A DNA stretch of 64,000 nt from Rhizobium mesosinicum (GTDB taxonomy: Bacteria; Pseudomonadota; Alphaproteobacteria; Rhizobiales; Rhizobiaceae): positions 682,001 to 746,000 of the forward strand of contig NZ_JAEUAK010000001.1 of assembly GCF_019511345.1 (NCBI RefSeq). Direction: 5' to 3'. A program made the position numbers and the translations under genes. Below, piece by piece: positions 55,187 to 63,194 of the stretch. Within the stretch, counting starts at the first letter, position 1; the number at the start of each line of letters is the position of its first letter. Under the pieces are notes generated by a model. It worked only from the letters and a program-made list of their open reading frames with translations, did no database searches and had not been told where the DNA came from.

Positions 55187-55921
55187 TCAGATCGTCCAGC
55201 CGCCGTCGATAGCGTAGGCCTGGCCGGACGTGTAGGTCGCACCGGCGAGGTAGACGGCGAGATCGGCGATCTCCTCCGGCGTGCCGAGGCGGCCCATCGG
55301 CTGCCGGGCGATGAAGGCGGCGCGCGCCGTATCGTAATCGCCCTGTGCGCGCATGCGGTCCTGCAGCGAGGGACTTTCCACCGTGCCGGGGCAGATGCAG
55401 TTGCAGCGCACGCCCTGCGTCACGTAATCGGCAGCGACCGATTTTGTAAGCCCGATCACGGCTGCCTTGGTCACGCCATAGGCGAAGCGGTTCGGCACGC
55501 CCTTGATGCTCGAGGCGACCGAGGACATGTTGATGATCGCGCCATCCTTGCGTTCCAACATGCCCGGCAGCACGGCGCGGATGGTGCGGATCATCGCCTT
55601 GACGTTGAGATCGAAGGCAAATTCGAGATCGGTATCCTTCATCTCCAGCACCGAGCCGTTATGGACAGTGCCGGCGCAGTTGAAGAGTACATCGACGGCG
55701 CCGATTTCGGCCACCAGCGCCTTGACTGCCTCGTCATCGAGCACGTTGAGCTTCTGGGTGGAAACCTTGCTCTCCGCCGCAAGGGTCGCCAGCGCGTCGG
55801 TATTGATGTCGGTTGCGTGTACTTTGGCGCCGACCGCGGCGAAGGCAAGTGCCGTGGCGCGGCCGATACCCTGACCGGCTGCGGTGATGAGAACGGTCTT
55901 GCCGGAAAGATTGCTTGTCAT
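55187..55921 (-). CDS. Short-chain dehydrogenase, likely 2-keto-3-deoxy-L-fuconate dehydrogenase
   Basis: A 244-residue classical SDR. The NAD-binding TAAGQGIG (13-20), the NCAG at 81-84 and the catalytic Tyr148-x3-Lys152 with a serine cluster at 133-138 are intact. It is encoded just upstream of L-fuconate dehydratase and closely resembles the enzymes that oxidise 2-keto-3-deoxy-L-fuconate in the nonphosphorylated L-fucose pathway. An L-fucose 1-dehydrogenase role is a less likely alternative. Confidence 0.87.
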   Translation of the reverse strand: MTSNLSGKTVLITAAGQGIGRATALAFAAVGAKVHATDINTDALATLAAESKVSTQKLNVLDDEAVKALVAEIGAVDVLFNCAGTVHNGSVLEMKDTDLEFAFDLNVKAMIRTIRAVLPGMLERKDGAIINMSSVASSIKGVPNRFAYGVTKAAVIGLTKSVAADYVTQGVRCNCICPGTVESPSLQDRMRAQGDYDTARAAFIARQPMGRLGTPEEIADLAVYLAGATYTSGQAYAIDGGWTI

Positions 55922-56290
55922 GTCATGGCCTCTGTGGATTTTTCGCGCGCAGGCGGTGGCAGTGAAATTCTATCTGAAAAGGGTCGGTCGGGATGGAGGC
56001 TGCGCCCGATCGGACCCCGTTCAGGCGGGGACGCAGCGTCAGGCGGGCGATCACGATATCCATGCGCTGCACGGCCTTCCTCCCTTTCCCGTTATCTTAT
56101 TTTTGTCTCGCCTTGGCGAGCCTTTCCGGGAGTTGCGATCGTTCGGCGTGAGAATAGGCCGAACAATGTCCTCATCCTTAATTTGTCTGTTTATAGACAA
56201 ACAGACGATAGCCGCATGGTCAAGCGAGAACTTTTGCTTTTCCGTCCGCCCGTCTGTGTATATGCAGAGTGATATTCACAGGAGGGAAGA
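55922..56290. other. Divergent promoter region of the fuconate genes
   Basis: 369 bases lie between the SDR gene (minus) and the IclR gene (plus) and should contain both promoters. Apart from the nested palindrome at 56183-56206 nothing else was recognised, and small open frames here lack support. Confidence 0.6.
56183..56206. promoter_or_regulatory. Nested palindromes, candidate IclR operator
   Basis: Two overlapping inverted repeats share the same bases: TTGTCT-GTTTAT-AGACAA (56183-56200) and GTCTGTTT-ATAGAC-AAACAGAC (56185-56206), both perfect. They lie 85-108 bases before the IclR start, in the region shared with the divergent SDR gene, where an IclR repressor would be expected to act. 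Confidence 0.6.
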
Positions 56291-57076
56291 ATGGAGACCG
56301 AAGAGGCAGATCGCTATCGCGCTCCGGCGCTCGACAAGGGCCTCGATATTCTCGAACTTCTGGCAAGCGTCGATAGCGGCCTGACGCAGGCGGAAATTGC
56401 CAAGCGGCTGGAGCGCAGCCCGAACGAATTCTATCGCATGCTCGACCGTCTCGTGAAGCGAGGTTATGTGACGAGGCTCGATGGCGACCGTTATTCTCTC
56501 ACCCTGAAACTCTTCGGACTGGCGCAGCTGCATGCGCCAGTGCGCAGGCTTGCCTCCTATGCGACGCCGCTGATGCGCGATCTGGCCCAGCGCTCGCGCC
56601 AGGCAAATCATCTTGCCGTCTTCGACCGGGGCGCTGCCGTCGTCATCGCCCAGCAGGAGGCGCCGGACTATTGGGGACTGTCGATCCGCGTCGGTTCCCA
56701 CATCAGCCTGTTCGATACCGGCTCCGGCCACGTCCTGCTTGCCTTCCGCAGCGACGAAGAGCGCGAGATGATGATCTCGGAACATGTGCGCAGCCGCAAA
56801 GATGCCGATCTCGGCGACGAATTTTTTAAGCGGCTGAACCAGATCCGCGAGCGCGGCTATGAAATGATGGCAAGCGCCCAGACAGCCGGCGTTTATAATC
56901 TCTCGGCACCGATTCTCGGGCCGGACGGACGCAGTATTGCGGCGCTGACTTGCCCCTACATCGCGCTGGTCAATGCGCCGGCAGCGCCCGATATCACCCG
57001 GGCGATCGGCATGGTGCAAAATACGGCGGCCGAGCTTTCGGCGCTAGCCGGCGCGACGATCACCATGCCCGCTTAA
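56291..57076 (+). CDS. IclR-family regulator of fuconate genes
   Basis: A 261-residue IclR-family regulator: winged helix-turn-helix at about residues 10-75 (ALDKGLDILELLASVDSGLTQ in parts, AEIAKRLERSPNEFYRMLDRL) and the C-terminal effector domain. The ATG follows AGGAGGGAAG. It is divergent from the SDR-fucD pair and 78 bases upstream of the lactonase gene, so it sits in the middle of the pathway genes it probably controls; a fucose-derived acid is the likely effector. Confidence 0.9.
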   Translation: METEEADRYRAPALDKGLDILELLASVDSGLTQAEIAKRLERSPNEFYRMLDRLVKRGYVTRLDGDRYSLTLKLFGLAQLHAPVRRLASYATPLMRDLAQRSRQANHLAVFDRGAAVVIAQQEAPDYWGLSIRVGSHISLFDTGSGHVLLAFRSDEEREMMISEHVRSRKDADLGDEFFKRLNQIRERGYEMMASAQTAGVYNLSAPILGPDGRSIAALTCPYIALVNAPAAPDITRAIGMVQNTAAELSALAGATITMPA

Positions 57077-57153
57077 AATCTGCCAGAATTTCTATTTGAA
57101 TAATCCATTCACCAAAGATAGTTTCCGCCAACCACTCTTTGGAGGAGAAGAGC

Positions 57154-57978
57154 GTGTTCATAGACACTCATCTGCATGTCATCGACCGGTCGGCGCTGAA
57201 TTATCCCTGGCTTGCCGACGTGCAGGCCCTCGACCGCGATTTTCTCTACGAGACCTATGTGACCGAAGCCAGACGCTGCGGCATCACCAAAGTGCTGCAC
57301 ATGGAGGTGGATGTCGATCCGGTCAACATGCAGGCGGAAACCGACTATATTCGCCGCCTCGGCGATCTGGTGGCCGGCGCCATCGTCTCCTGCCGGCCGG
57401 AAGAAGATGGCTTTGCCAGCTATCTGGAACGCCAGAAGGCTGATCCCTTCGTCAAGGGCTTCCGCCGCGTGCTCCATGTGGTGCCCGACCATGTCTCGGA
57501 GGGTCCGCTCTTCCGGGAAAATATCAGAAGGCTCTCCGGTACCGGCCTGACCTTCGACCTCTGCACGCTGCCGCACCAGGTCGGCAAGGTGGTGGGGCTC
57601 ACTGACGCCGCACCCGACGTTCAGTTCGTGCTCGATCATTGCGGCAATCCGGATATCAAGTCGAACGCCTTCGAGCCCTGGAGCCGAGGTATAACCGAAA
57701 TCGCCCGCCGGCCCAATGTCGTCGCCAAGATTTCCGGTATCGTCACCAATGCCGATCCGGAAAGCTGGACGGCGGAAAACCTGCGGCCCTATATCGAGCA
57801 CGTCATATCAAGCTTCGGCTGGGACCGCGTGGTCTGGGGCAGCGACTGGCCCGTCTGCACGCTGGCGAACGGCCTTTCGACCTGGGTCGCAGCCATCCAG
57901 GCGGTGCTGTCGGGCACTGCGGAAACGGAGCGTTCGAGGCTCCTTCACGGCAATGCACAGCGTCTGTGGAAGCTCTGA
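57154..57978 (+). CDS. Amidohydrolase, likely L-fucono-1,5-lactonase
   Basis: A 274-residue amidohydrolase-superfamily TIM-barrel protein (amidohydrolase-2 group). The H-x-H metal motif is at residues 6-8 (DTHLHV), and the late histidine and aspartate are in FVLDHCGNPD and GSDWPVC. Proteins of this subgroup hydrolyse fuconolactone and related sugar lactones. GTG 57154 is preferred because GGAGGAG ends six bases before it; TTG 57139 would add five residues. Context with fuconate dehydratase supports the lactonase role. Confidence 0.87.
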   Translation: MFIDTHLHVIDRSALNYPWLADVQALDRDFLYETYVTEARRCGITKVLHMEVDVDPVNMQAETDYIRRLGDLVAGAIVSCRPEEDGFASYLERQKADPFVKGFRRVLHVVPDHVSEGPLFRENIRRLSGTGLTFDLCTLPHQVGKVVGLTDAAPDVQFVLDHCGNPDIKSNAFEPWSRGITEIARRPNVVAKISGIVTNADPESWTAENLRPYIEHVISSFGWDRVVWGSDWPVCTLANGLSTWVAAIQAVLSGTAETERSRLLHGNAQRLWKL

Positions 57979-58195
57979 GTTTCTCCCAGGTTCGCGCTTT
58001 TAAGGTACAATTCTGCCGGATTCTCGCTTGAAGCGATTTGTCAGCACGTGCAATCGGCAGGGGTTCTCGGATGCCGCGATGTTTTGACCGCCTAAACTAC
58101 ATCCAAACAATTGCTAGGTTGAACTAACTCGGCTAAAAGTTGTTGTTGCCGGGCGTGTAAGTTGTTGGTCCGGTTTTCGCAGGAGGGAATATCAA

Positions 58196-58603
58196 ATGAA
58201 AGAAGAACCGCATTCCGTGGACGTTCACGTCGGCAAGACGATCCGTATACAGCGACTGCTGAGAAAGGTTTCTCAGACGGAACTGGGCGATCGTGTTGGC
58301 GTGACCTTCCAGCAGATCCAGAAATACGAAAAGGGCTCCAATCGCGTCTCTGCCAGCATGCTCGTCGAAATCGCCGGCGCGCTGAACGTCGATGTCAGAA
58401 CCTTCTTCGACGATCTGACGGCGCCTGCCGCCAACGCAAACGATAATCCCGCTCCGAGCGAAGAATTCGTCATTTCGCGTGAAGGCGTCCAGCTCAACGC
58501 TGCCTTTTTCTCAATCAAGAACGAGCAGCTTCGTAAGAAAATCCTCAAGCTCGTCCAGGCGATTGCCAGTACCGAGCAGGCGGACATCGACGCCGCGGAA
58601 TAA
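58196..58603 (+). CDS. XRE-family helix-turn-helix regulator
   Basis: A 135-residue regulator with an N-terminal cro/C1-type helix-turn-helix (VGKTIRIQRLLRKVSQTELG then VGVTFQQIQKYEKGSNRVS) and a C-terminal helical tail. It belongs to a widespread rhizobial group that includes PraR. The ribosome site CAGGAGGGA is strong. It is convergent with the YcaO/TfuA locus, with 46 bases between stops. A link to that locus is possible but unproven; many paralogues exist in rhizobia. Confidence 0.88.
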   Translation: MKEEPHSVDVHVGKTIRIQRLLRKVSQTELGDRVGVTFQQIQKYEKGSNRVSASMLVEIAGALNVDVRTFFDDLTAPAANANDNPAPSEEFVISREGVQLNAAFFSIKNEQLRKKILKLVQAIASTEQADIDAAE

Positions 58604-58649
58604 CGCGTCGGCCTGATTTTCTAGCGCTCAGTCGCACCCTGCAACAGGG

Positions 58650-58916
58650 CTAATGGCGATCGATCACGATCAGATTTTCGCCAGCGTCCTTCATTGCGAT
58701 CTTGGCCTTACTGCCGACGAGTTTTTCGAGGTTCGCATCGAGCTCCCTATCCGGATCGATGCCGTCCCAATCGATGACGACCTGCAGCAGCGCCATGTTT
58801 GTCAGGTGCGTGAGGTTGCGCAGCTGAAGTTTTTCAGCCTCGTCCTTGGCTGCCGACAGCAGCCGGAAGAGTCTTGCGTATTCTCTGCCTGTACCCTGGT
58901 CCTTTTTTTCGAACAT
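58650..58916 (-). CDS. Unknown 88-residue protein at the end of the YcaO/TfuA operon
   Basis: A short, charged, soluble protein with no signal peptide. A predicted helical N-terminal half (REYARLFRLLSAAKDEAEKL) is followed by LTHLTNMALLQVVIDWDG and an acidic C-terminal part. No family was recognised. It lies 58 bases after tfuA on the same strand, so it is probably co-transcribed with the peptide-modification genes. ATG 58916 is preferred to a TTG six codons upstream. It might help bind the peptide substrate or be unrelated. Confidence 0.7.
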   Translation of the reverse strand: MFEKKDQGTGREYARLFRLLSAAKDEAEKLQLRNLTHLTNMALLQVVIDWDGIDPDRELDANLEKLVGSKAKIAMKDAGENLIVIDRH

Positions 58917-58974
58917 TGTTCCCGCCCTCGACAACAGTCATATCCCCATGCAGAACACCTTGGGCTTGGAACCG

Positions 58975-59721
58975 TTATTCGAGCGTTACAGGCTGCATCT
59001 GCTGCGTGACTTCGGTCTGCAGCAGCTCGAAATGCGAGGTCGCGGAAAAGCTCCAGTCACGCTTCGTTGACGCAAACTCGCCCTTTTGCAGCCATTCCAG
59101 CACGAGCCTTGCGTCGGTGCGTTTGCGTTCGACGCGATTGGCGCGGATCGCAGTCAGGATCTGATCGCGTCGCGGTTTACGGGCAAAGTGGGACGCTTCG
59201 ACCGCCTTGGCATAGGTCCGATCGGAGAAATGCAGGAAGCGCCCAGCAAGCAGCAGCTTCTTGCGCTCGCTGACGGTAATCTCCCCCTTGGCATGGAGGC
59301 GTTCGATCGTCGGCTCGAAATCGACCCAGGGAACCGAAAGCGGCAGCCAGCCGAGCTCCTGCGGCGCATGGACGAGCGCCACTGCCTCGTCATCGATGAG
59401 ATTGCCGGATTCGTAGTCGTCGAAGATCGAGCCGATGCCGACCATGCCGAAGGCGGAGCATTCGGCGGCGCGAAGCGCCCCCATGCTGGAGCCGCCGGCA
59501 ACGGCAACGCCCGTTTCCAGCGCAAAGAGGATTTCCTTGTGCCAGACGGATGGCAGATCGCCGAAATAGCCGTCGATCAGGCCGATTGCGGTCGCTCCCT
59601 CCCGCACGGCCTTCAGGATATCGCCGCAGGCGGCAGGCGGGCGGAAATCGATATCGGGATGCCGCTTGCGTGCTTCCGCAATCTCGCTTGCAAGGCTCGG
59701 GCCGACGAAGAGGATCTTCAT
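58975..59721 (-). CDS. tfuA: TfuA-domain protein
   Basis: A 248-residue TfuA-family protein. The conserved core is clear: GLIDGYFGDLPSVWHKEILFAL (about 47-68), GGSSMGALRAAEC and GMVGIG. TfuA partners YcaO enzymes in thioamide formation on peptides and was first noted in trifolitoxin production by Rhizobium. The start overlaps the stop of ycaO by four bases, showing tight coupling. It would act in the cytoplasm with YcaO, possibly delivering sulfur or activating the enzyme; the exact role of TfuA is not fully settled. Confidence 0.93.
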   Translation of the reverse strand: MKILFVGPSLASEIAEARKRHPDIDFRPPAACGDILKAVREGATAIGLIDGYFGDLPSVWHKEILFALETGVAVAGGSSMGALRAAECSAFGMVGIGSIFDDYESGNLIDDEAVALVHAPQELGWLPLSVPWVDFEPTIERLHAKGEITVSERKKLLLAGRFLHFSDRTYAKAVEASHFARKPRRDQILTAIRANRVERKRTDARLVLEWLQKGEFASTKRDWSFSATSHFELLQTEVTQQMQPVTLE

Positions 59722-60980
59722 GCCGCGGCCTGCCTGATGACGTTGACGGCGCGCAGGCCGAGTTGGATGTACTGTCCGGCAATGTCGACCTCGAGGCCCG
59801 GCACGATAACGCGCACGACGGAAACCGGAACGGTCGGATGCGATAGCGGCACGGCGATGATCTGGGTAATGCCCGCAGCCCTCAGCCGGCCGGCAATGTG
59901 GCGGATCGTATCCTGGATCGTTGTCGGGCGCTGCGGGCGTATGGGGAAGGGTTTCAGCGCCGCATCATTGTTGCAGAGATCGACGACCTGGCGCATGCCG
60001 GCGCTGCGGTCGATCCGCTGGTAGATCTTCGGCGAGAAATCGTCGCGGCTGCCGGCAATCGCCGTCAACCGGCTCTGGGCGGCTTCGGTGATGGCGCGAA
60101 GAGCTGCGCGCACCGGTTCAGGATGGCAGCCGCAGCCGCCGCAGACCTGCGCCCAGCGCGCATCGACGCGGTCCGAGAGATTGCCCGGAATGATGACGGC
60201 AAGAAAAGCCGGAACACCGATATCGGTGGTCATGTCGATCAGCAGCAGGCGCATACCGGCTTGGCGGATGCGATCGACCATGACGTCGATCACGGCATCG
60301 CCGAAGGCGAGCGGGTCGATTCTGTTCTGCTTGAGCTGTTCAGGGGATTTGAGCTGGGTCAGCGCCCAGGCGTCGCGCTCGACGAGTTCGCAGAGCCCGT
60401 GCAACACCGCTTCGGCCGGCGTATTGCCCGACGCCAGCCCGTCGCTCGACTGCTCGAAGCCGGGGGGACGCTCGCCGCGATGGTCGAGGCCGACCAGCCA
60501 CCAGGGCACGAAAGTGCTGCCGCCTGAGAGGAGGTCGAAGCCGGAGTACCAGGGGATTTGACCGTCGCCGATCTCGTCGGGCGCGCAGCGCGCCACGCTG
60601 TCGAGGTCGATCATCGAAGCCCGTTCGGCCTTCATGGCTTCGACGCTTGCATGTGTCAGGTCGGCCGGCGCGATTTCGGCAATACGGGTCTCGATCGCCT
60701 CCATGGCCGCCGAGGTCATGGCTGCTTCCTTGTCGATACCCTTGCCCTGGAACACCGACAGCGTATGGCTATTCGGCCGTGTGGCGAAGGCAACGGGGAT
60801 ATTCAGCACGTCGAGCCCGGTCAGCAGTCCGACGCGGGTGATGCCGAATTCGCGCAGATACGGTTTGATTGCCGCAAAGGTCTGCGCCGGGGTGATCGAC
60901 CGGTCATGATAGCTGTTGACGCCTGCCGATGATCTGGCGAGGTCAGCGGCAAGCGTTTCAAGGTCGGCCAAAGCAGACAT
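59718..60980 (-). CDS. ycaO: YcaO-domain ATP-dependent peptide-backbone modifying enzyme
   Basis: A 420-residue stand-alone YcaO protein. The three ATP/Mg-binding motifs are visible: SAAMEAIE (90-97), CELVERD (197-203) and TEAAQSR (298-304). YcaO enzymes activate backbone amides with ATP to form azolines, amidines or, with TfuA, thioamides. A cysteine-rich segment CGGCGCH (280-286) may be structural or bind metal. It lacks the C-terminal PxPxP tail of azoline-forming YcaOs, which fits a thioamidation type. The gene begins 13 bases after a 47-codon peptide gene, suggesting that the peptide is its substrate. Confidence 0.92.
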   Translation of the reverse strand: MSALADLETLAADLARSSAGVNSYHDRSITPAQTFAAIKPYLREFGITRVGLLTGLDVLNIPVAFATRPNSHTLSVFQGKGIDKEAAMTSAAMEAIETRIAEIAPADLTHASVEAMKAERASMIDLDSVARCAPDEIGDGQIPWYSGFDLLSGGSTFVPWWLVGLDHRGERPPGFEQSSDGLASGNTPAEAVLHGLCELVERDAWALTQLKSPEQLKQNRIDPLAFGDAVIDVMVDRIRQAGMRLLLIDMTTDIGVPAFLAVIIPGNLSDRVDARWAQVCGGCGCHPEPVRAALRAITEAAQSRLTAIAGSRDDFSPKIYQRIDRSAGMRQVVDLCNNDAALKPFPIRPQRPTTIQDTIRHIAGRLRAAGITQIIAVPLSHPTVPVSVVRVIVPGLEVDIAGQYIQLGLRAVNVIRQAAA

Positions 60981-60993
60981 GCTGATCGGACCC

Positions 60994-61137
60994 TTAGCGG
61001 AACCTTAGCGCATGCGTCAGACTTTCAAGGCCATTTGCCGAAACATTGAGTTCGTCCTGCTTCATGGCTGCCTTTGCAGCAGCGGAGAAACGGAGTGCGG
61101 GGGCCTGGATTGCAGCGCTGGCTTCAACGGTTTTCAT
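60994..61137 (-). CDS. Small peptide, candidate RiPP precursor
   Basis: A 47-residue peptide encoded just before ycaO on the same strand. The ribosome site GGAGAG lies about six bases before the ATG at 61137, which is preferred over an ATG 14 codons upstream. It contains the motif ALRF twice, at residues 14-17 and at the C-terminus (43-46, followed by a final Arg), with a lysine/alanine-rich middle (SAAAKAAMKQ) and an N-S-N-rich part before the C-terminal ESLTHALRFR. It has no cysteine. Position, size and coupling to ycaO-tfuA suggest a ribosomal peptide substrate. It does not resemble the trifolitoxin precursor beyond size. Confidence 0.65.
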   Translation of the reverse strand: MKTVEASAAIQAPALRFSAAAKAAMKQDELNVSANGLESLTHALRFR

Positions 61138-61238
61138 GATCTCTCTCCAAATGATAGGCGGCTGGCCGCCGTTAACCATTCGAAAAGAACATTGCCTGCG
61201 TCATTTAAGCGTTACAGGCTTCGTTAAAAGGCTTTGTA

Positions 61239-63194
61239 TCAGGGAAGACCAGCGAGTTGCAGGCCCTTTATCAAGGGTTCCGTGAAGGCCGGATCGCGGT
61301 CGGGGACGAAGTGGCGGATCTCTTCGCTGCGGAAATCGGGGAAATTTTCCAGCACGACCCGAGCGTAATTCCTGGCTTTTGCAGCATCGCCCGCCATGGC
61401 ATGGGCGGCCGCGAGCAGGCGCGCTGTCGCCTGTTTTGACCTTACCGGCTCCAGCGCATCGATCGCCTTTTCATATTCTTCGCGCACGAAATGGATGCCT
61501 CCGAGATTCCAGTAATAATAGTCCGGCGGCAGGGGATTGAGCTTGAAGGCGGCGCGGCTGAGCTCAAGAGCCCGATCAAAATCGCCGTCATGGGAAAGCG
61601 CGTCGGCAAAATCGGCCAGGATGTCGGCATCGTTGGGATTGAGATCCTGGGCCTGCTGGAAGGAATCGAGGCTTTCTTCGAAGCGGCGGCGGTAAAGTGC
61701 GACGAAGCCGAGCTCGCGATAGGCCCGGCCACTGTTCGGATCGGTCTGTCGCGCCATTCTTGCCGCACTATAGGCTTCGTCCAGCAGATCCCGCTCATGC
61801 ATGCCGCGGATCAGCCATTCCATGCCGAGTGCGCGAGACATGCCGGCATGGGCAGGCGAGAAATGTTCATAGCGGCTCAGCGACGACTTGAACCATTTGC
61901 GCGCCTGGCGCAGATGCTGCAGATCCGTCTGGGAAATCAGCCGCTTGCCTTCGAGATAAAGGCGATAGGCAGAAGCCGGCACGTCCCCGAGCGGCATCGC
62001 CAGCTCGGTGCGTTCGATCGTATCGGCAAGCGTCATGACGATGCGCCGAGTAAGCTGGCTGAATGCTTCACTGATCTTCTGCATCGCGAAAGGAATTTCA
62101 ACCGCCCACAGCACTTCGGAGGTCGCCGTGCGCGTCAGCCGGCAGGTGGCATAGACATCCTCGTCGCGGCCCTGGATCGTCACATAGACGGCATAGTCGA
62201 AGCACAGGTCGAGCGGCCCGACAGTCGTACGTGTCGGGTCCAGCGCGCGGCTTACCATTTCCAGGCTCGTATGAGCGGCAATCACCTTGAAGCCGCGTTG
62301 CTGGCTGAGGCCGATCGTAACATCTTCGAGCAGCGCCCGCCCGACCCGCTCCATCAGCGGATCGGTGAGGATGCTTTCGGGCGGCAGGATGACGATGCGC
62401 GGCTGGCCGGCCGGATCGATCAGCAGTTCCGACGCCGGACGCGGATGTCCCGCCGCCGCCGGCTGTGCGGCGGCCAGGATACCAAGTTTGCGTGCCAGTG
62501 CGGTTGTCGCCTCGTCCGGCTCAATGTCGAAATCGTCCTTGAGTTGGCTGCGGCATCTGAGATAGGCCTGACGCGCCGCCGGCAGGTCGTTCATGCGGGA
62601 ATGGGCGCGCATCAGTACGCGGCAGGCGATCTCATTGGCCGGGTCGAGTTCGATCAGGCGCTTGGCAAAGGCGATCTGCTCTTCGTCCGGCCGCTCGTCG
62701 TCACGTTCCAGCATGCGGACAAGATGGGCCGAGCGCGCTTCGTTAATCCGCTGGCGCTCGAAAGTTAGCCAATCCTCGGCACCCTGCGTTGGAGACTTGA
62801 CGCTTTCGAGCAGTTCGCCAAGCAGAATGCCGCTTTCGTCCGGCCCTAATACATCCTTCTGCTTGAGGATATTGAGGTCGACCTCCCAGCCGGGCGCAAG
62901 GCCTAGATGGGTGCGCGTCGCGATGAGCAAAGGCGGCAGGCGTTCGGGAATGCTCTGTTCGATGCGCGACAGAAGCTGGCGAAGGCTGCCGGCCCGTTTT
63001 TCGGGAAGTTCGGATTGCCAGAGCTGGCATCGAATGGTTTCGCGATCGACCAGCGGTTCCTGCGACAGCGCTAACATCGCCAGCAGGAAATAGGACTTTT
63101 CCGGCAAAGGAAGCTCTGTCCCGGCGGCCAACAATCGCGGCCTGCCGAGCAGACATAATCTGTTCGCTCTCACTTCCCCGGCTGACCCGTCCAT
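61239..63194 (-). CDS. SARP-type regulator with TPR repeats
   Basis: A 651-residue regulator. The N-terminal 95 residues form an OmpR-like winged-helix DNA-binding domain (LCLLGRPRLL then LPLPEKSYFLLAMLAL), followed by a bacterial transcriptional activation domain (about 95-250) with AARQAYLRCRSQLKDDFDIEPDEAT. A central TolB-like domain (about 275-420) and several TPR repeats (about 440-640, NPNDADILADFADALSHDGD) follow. Such SARP-like regulators control secondary metabolism in actinobacteria and are found with cyclase-like domains in rhizobia. ATG 63194 is preferred over TTG 63212 because AAGGTGAG lies upstream. It is 101 bases upstream of the peptide gene. Confidence 0.85.
   Translation of the reverse strand: MDGSAGEVRANRLCLLGRPRLLAAGTELPLPEKSYFLLAMLALSQEPLVDRETIRCQLWQSELPEKRAGSLRQLLSRIEQSIPERLPPLLIATRTHLGLAPGWEVDLNILKQKDVLGPDESGILLGELLESVKSPTQGAEDWLTFERQRINEARSAHLVRMLERDDERPDEEQIAFAKRLIELDPANEIACRVLMRAHSRMNDLPAARQAYLRCRSQLKDDFDIEPDEATTALARKLGILAAAQPAAAGHPRPASELLIDPAGQPRIVILPPESILTDPLMERVGRALLEDVTIGLSQQRGFKVIAAHTSLEMVSRALDPTRTTVGPLDLCFDYAVYVTIQGRDEDVYATCRLTRTATSEVLWAVEIPFAMQKISEAFSQLTRRIVMTLADTIERTELAMPLGDVPASAYRLYLEGKRLISQTDLQHLRQARKWFKSSLSRYEHFSPAHAGMSRALGMEWLIRGMHERDLLDEAYSAARMARQTDPNSGRAYRELGFVALYRRRFEESLDSFQQAQDLNPNDADILADFADALSHDGDFDRALELSRAAFKLNPLPPDYYYWNLGGIHFVREEYEKAIDALEPVRSKQATARLLAAAHAMAGDAAKARNYARVVLENFPDFRSEEIRHFVPDRDPAFTEPLIKGLQLAGLP

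Noticed and set aside
58975..61137. Possibility that this is the trifolitoxin cluster itself
   Set aside because: The peptide differs from the trifolitoxin precursor, and other trifolitoxin-type biosynthesis genes are not present; only the TfuA/YcaO families are shared.
58982..61220. A 13-base repeat AGCGTTACAGGCT at 58982-58994 and again at 61208-61220, at both ends of the peptide-ycaO-tfuA genes
   Set aside because: One copy is inside the tfuA coding sequence; matches of this length are expected by chance in a window of this size. No inverted ends, target duplication or recombinase were seen.
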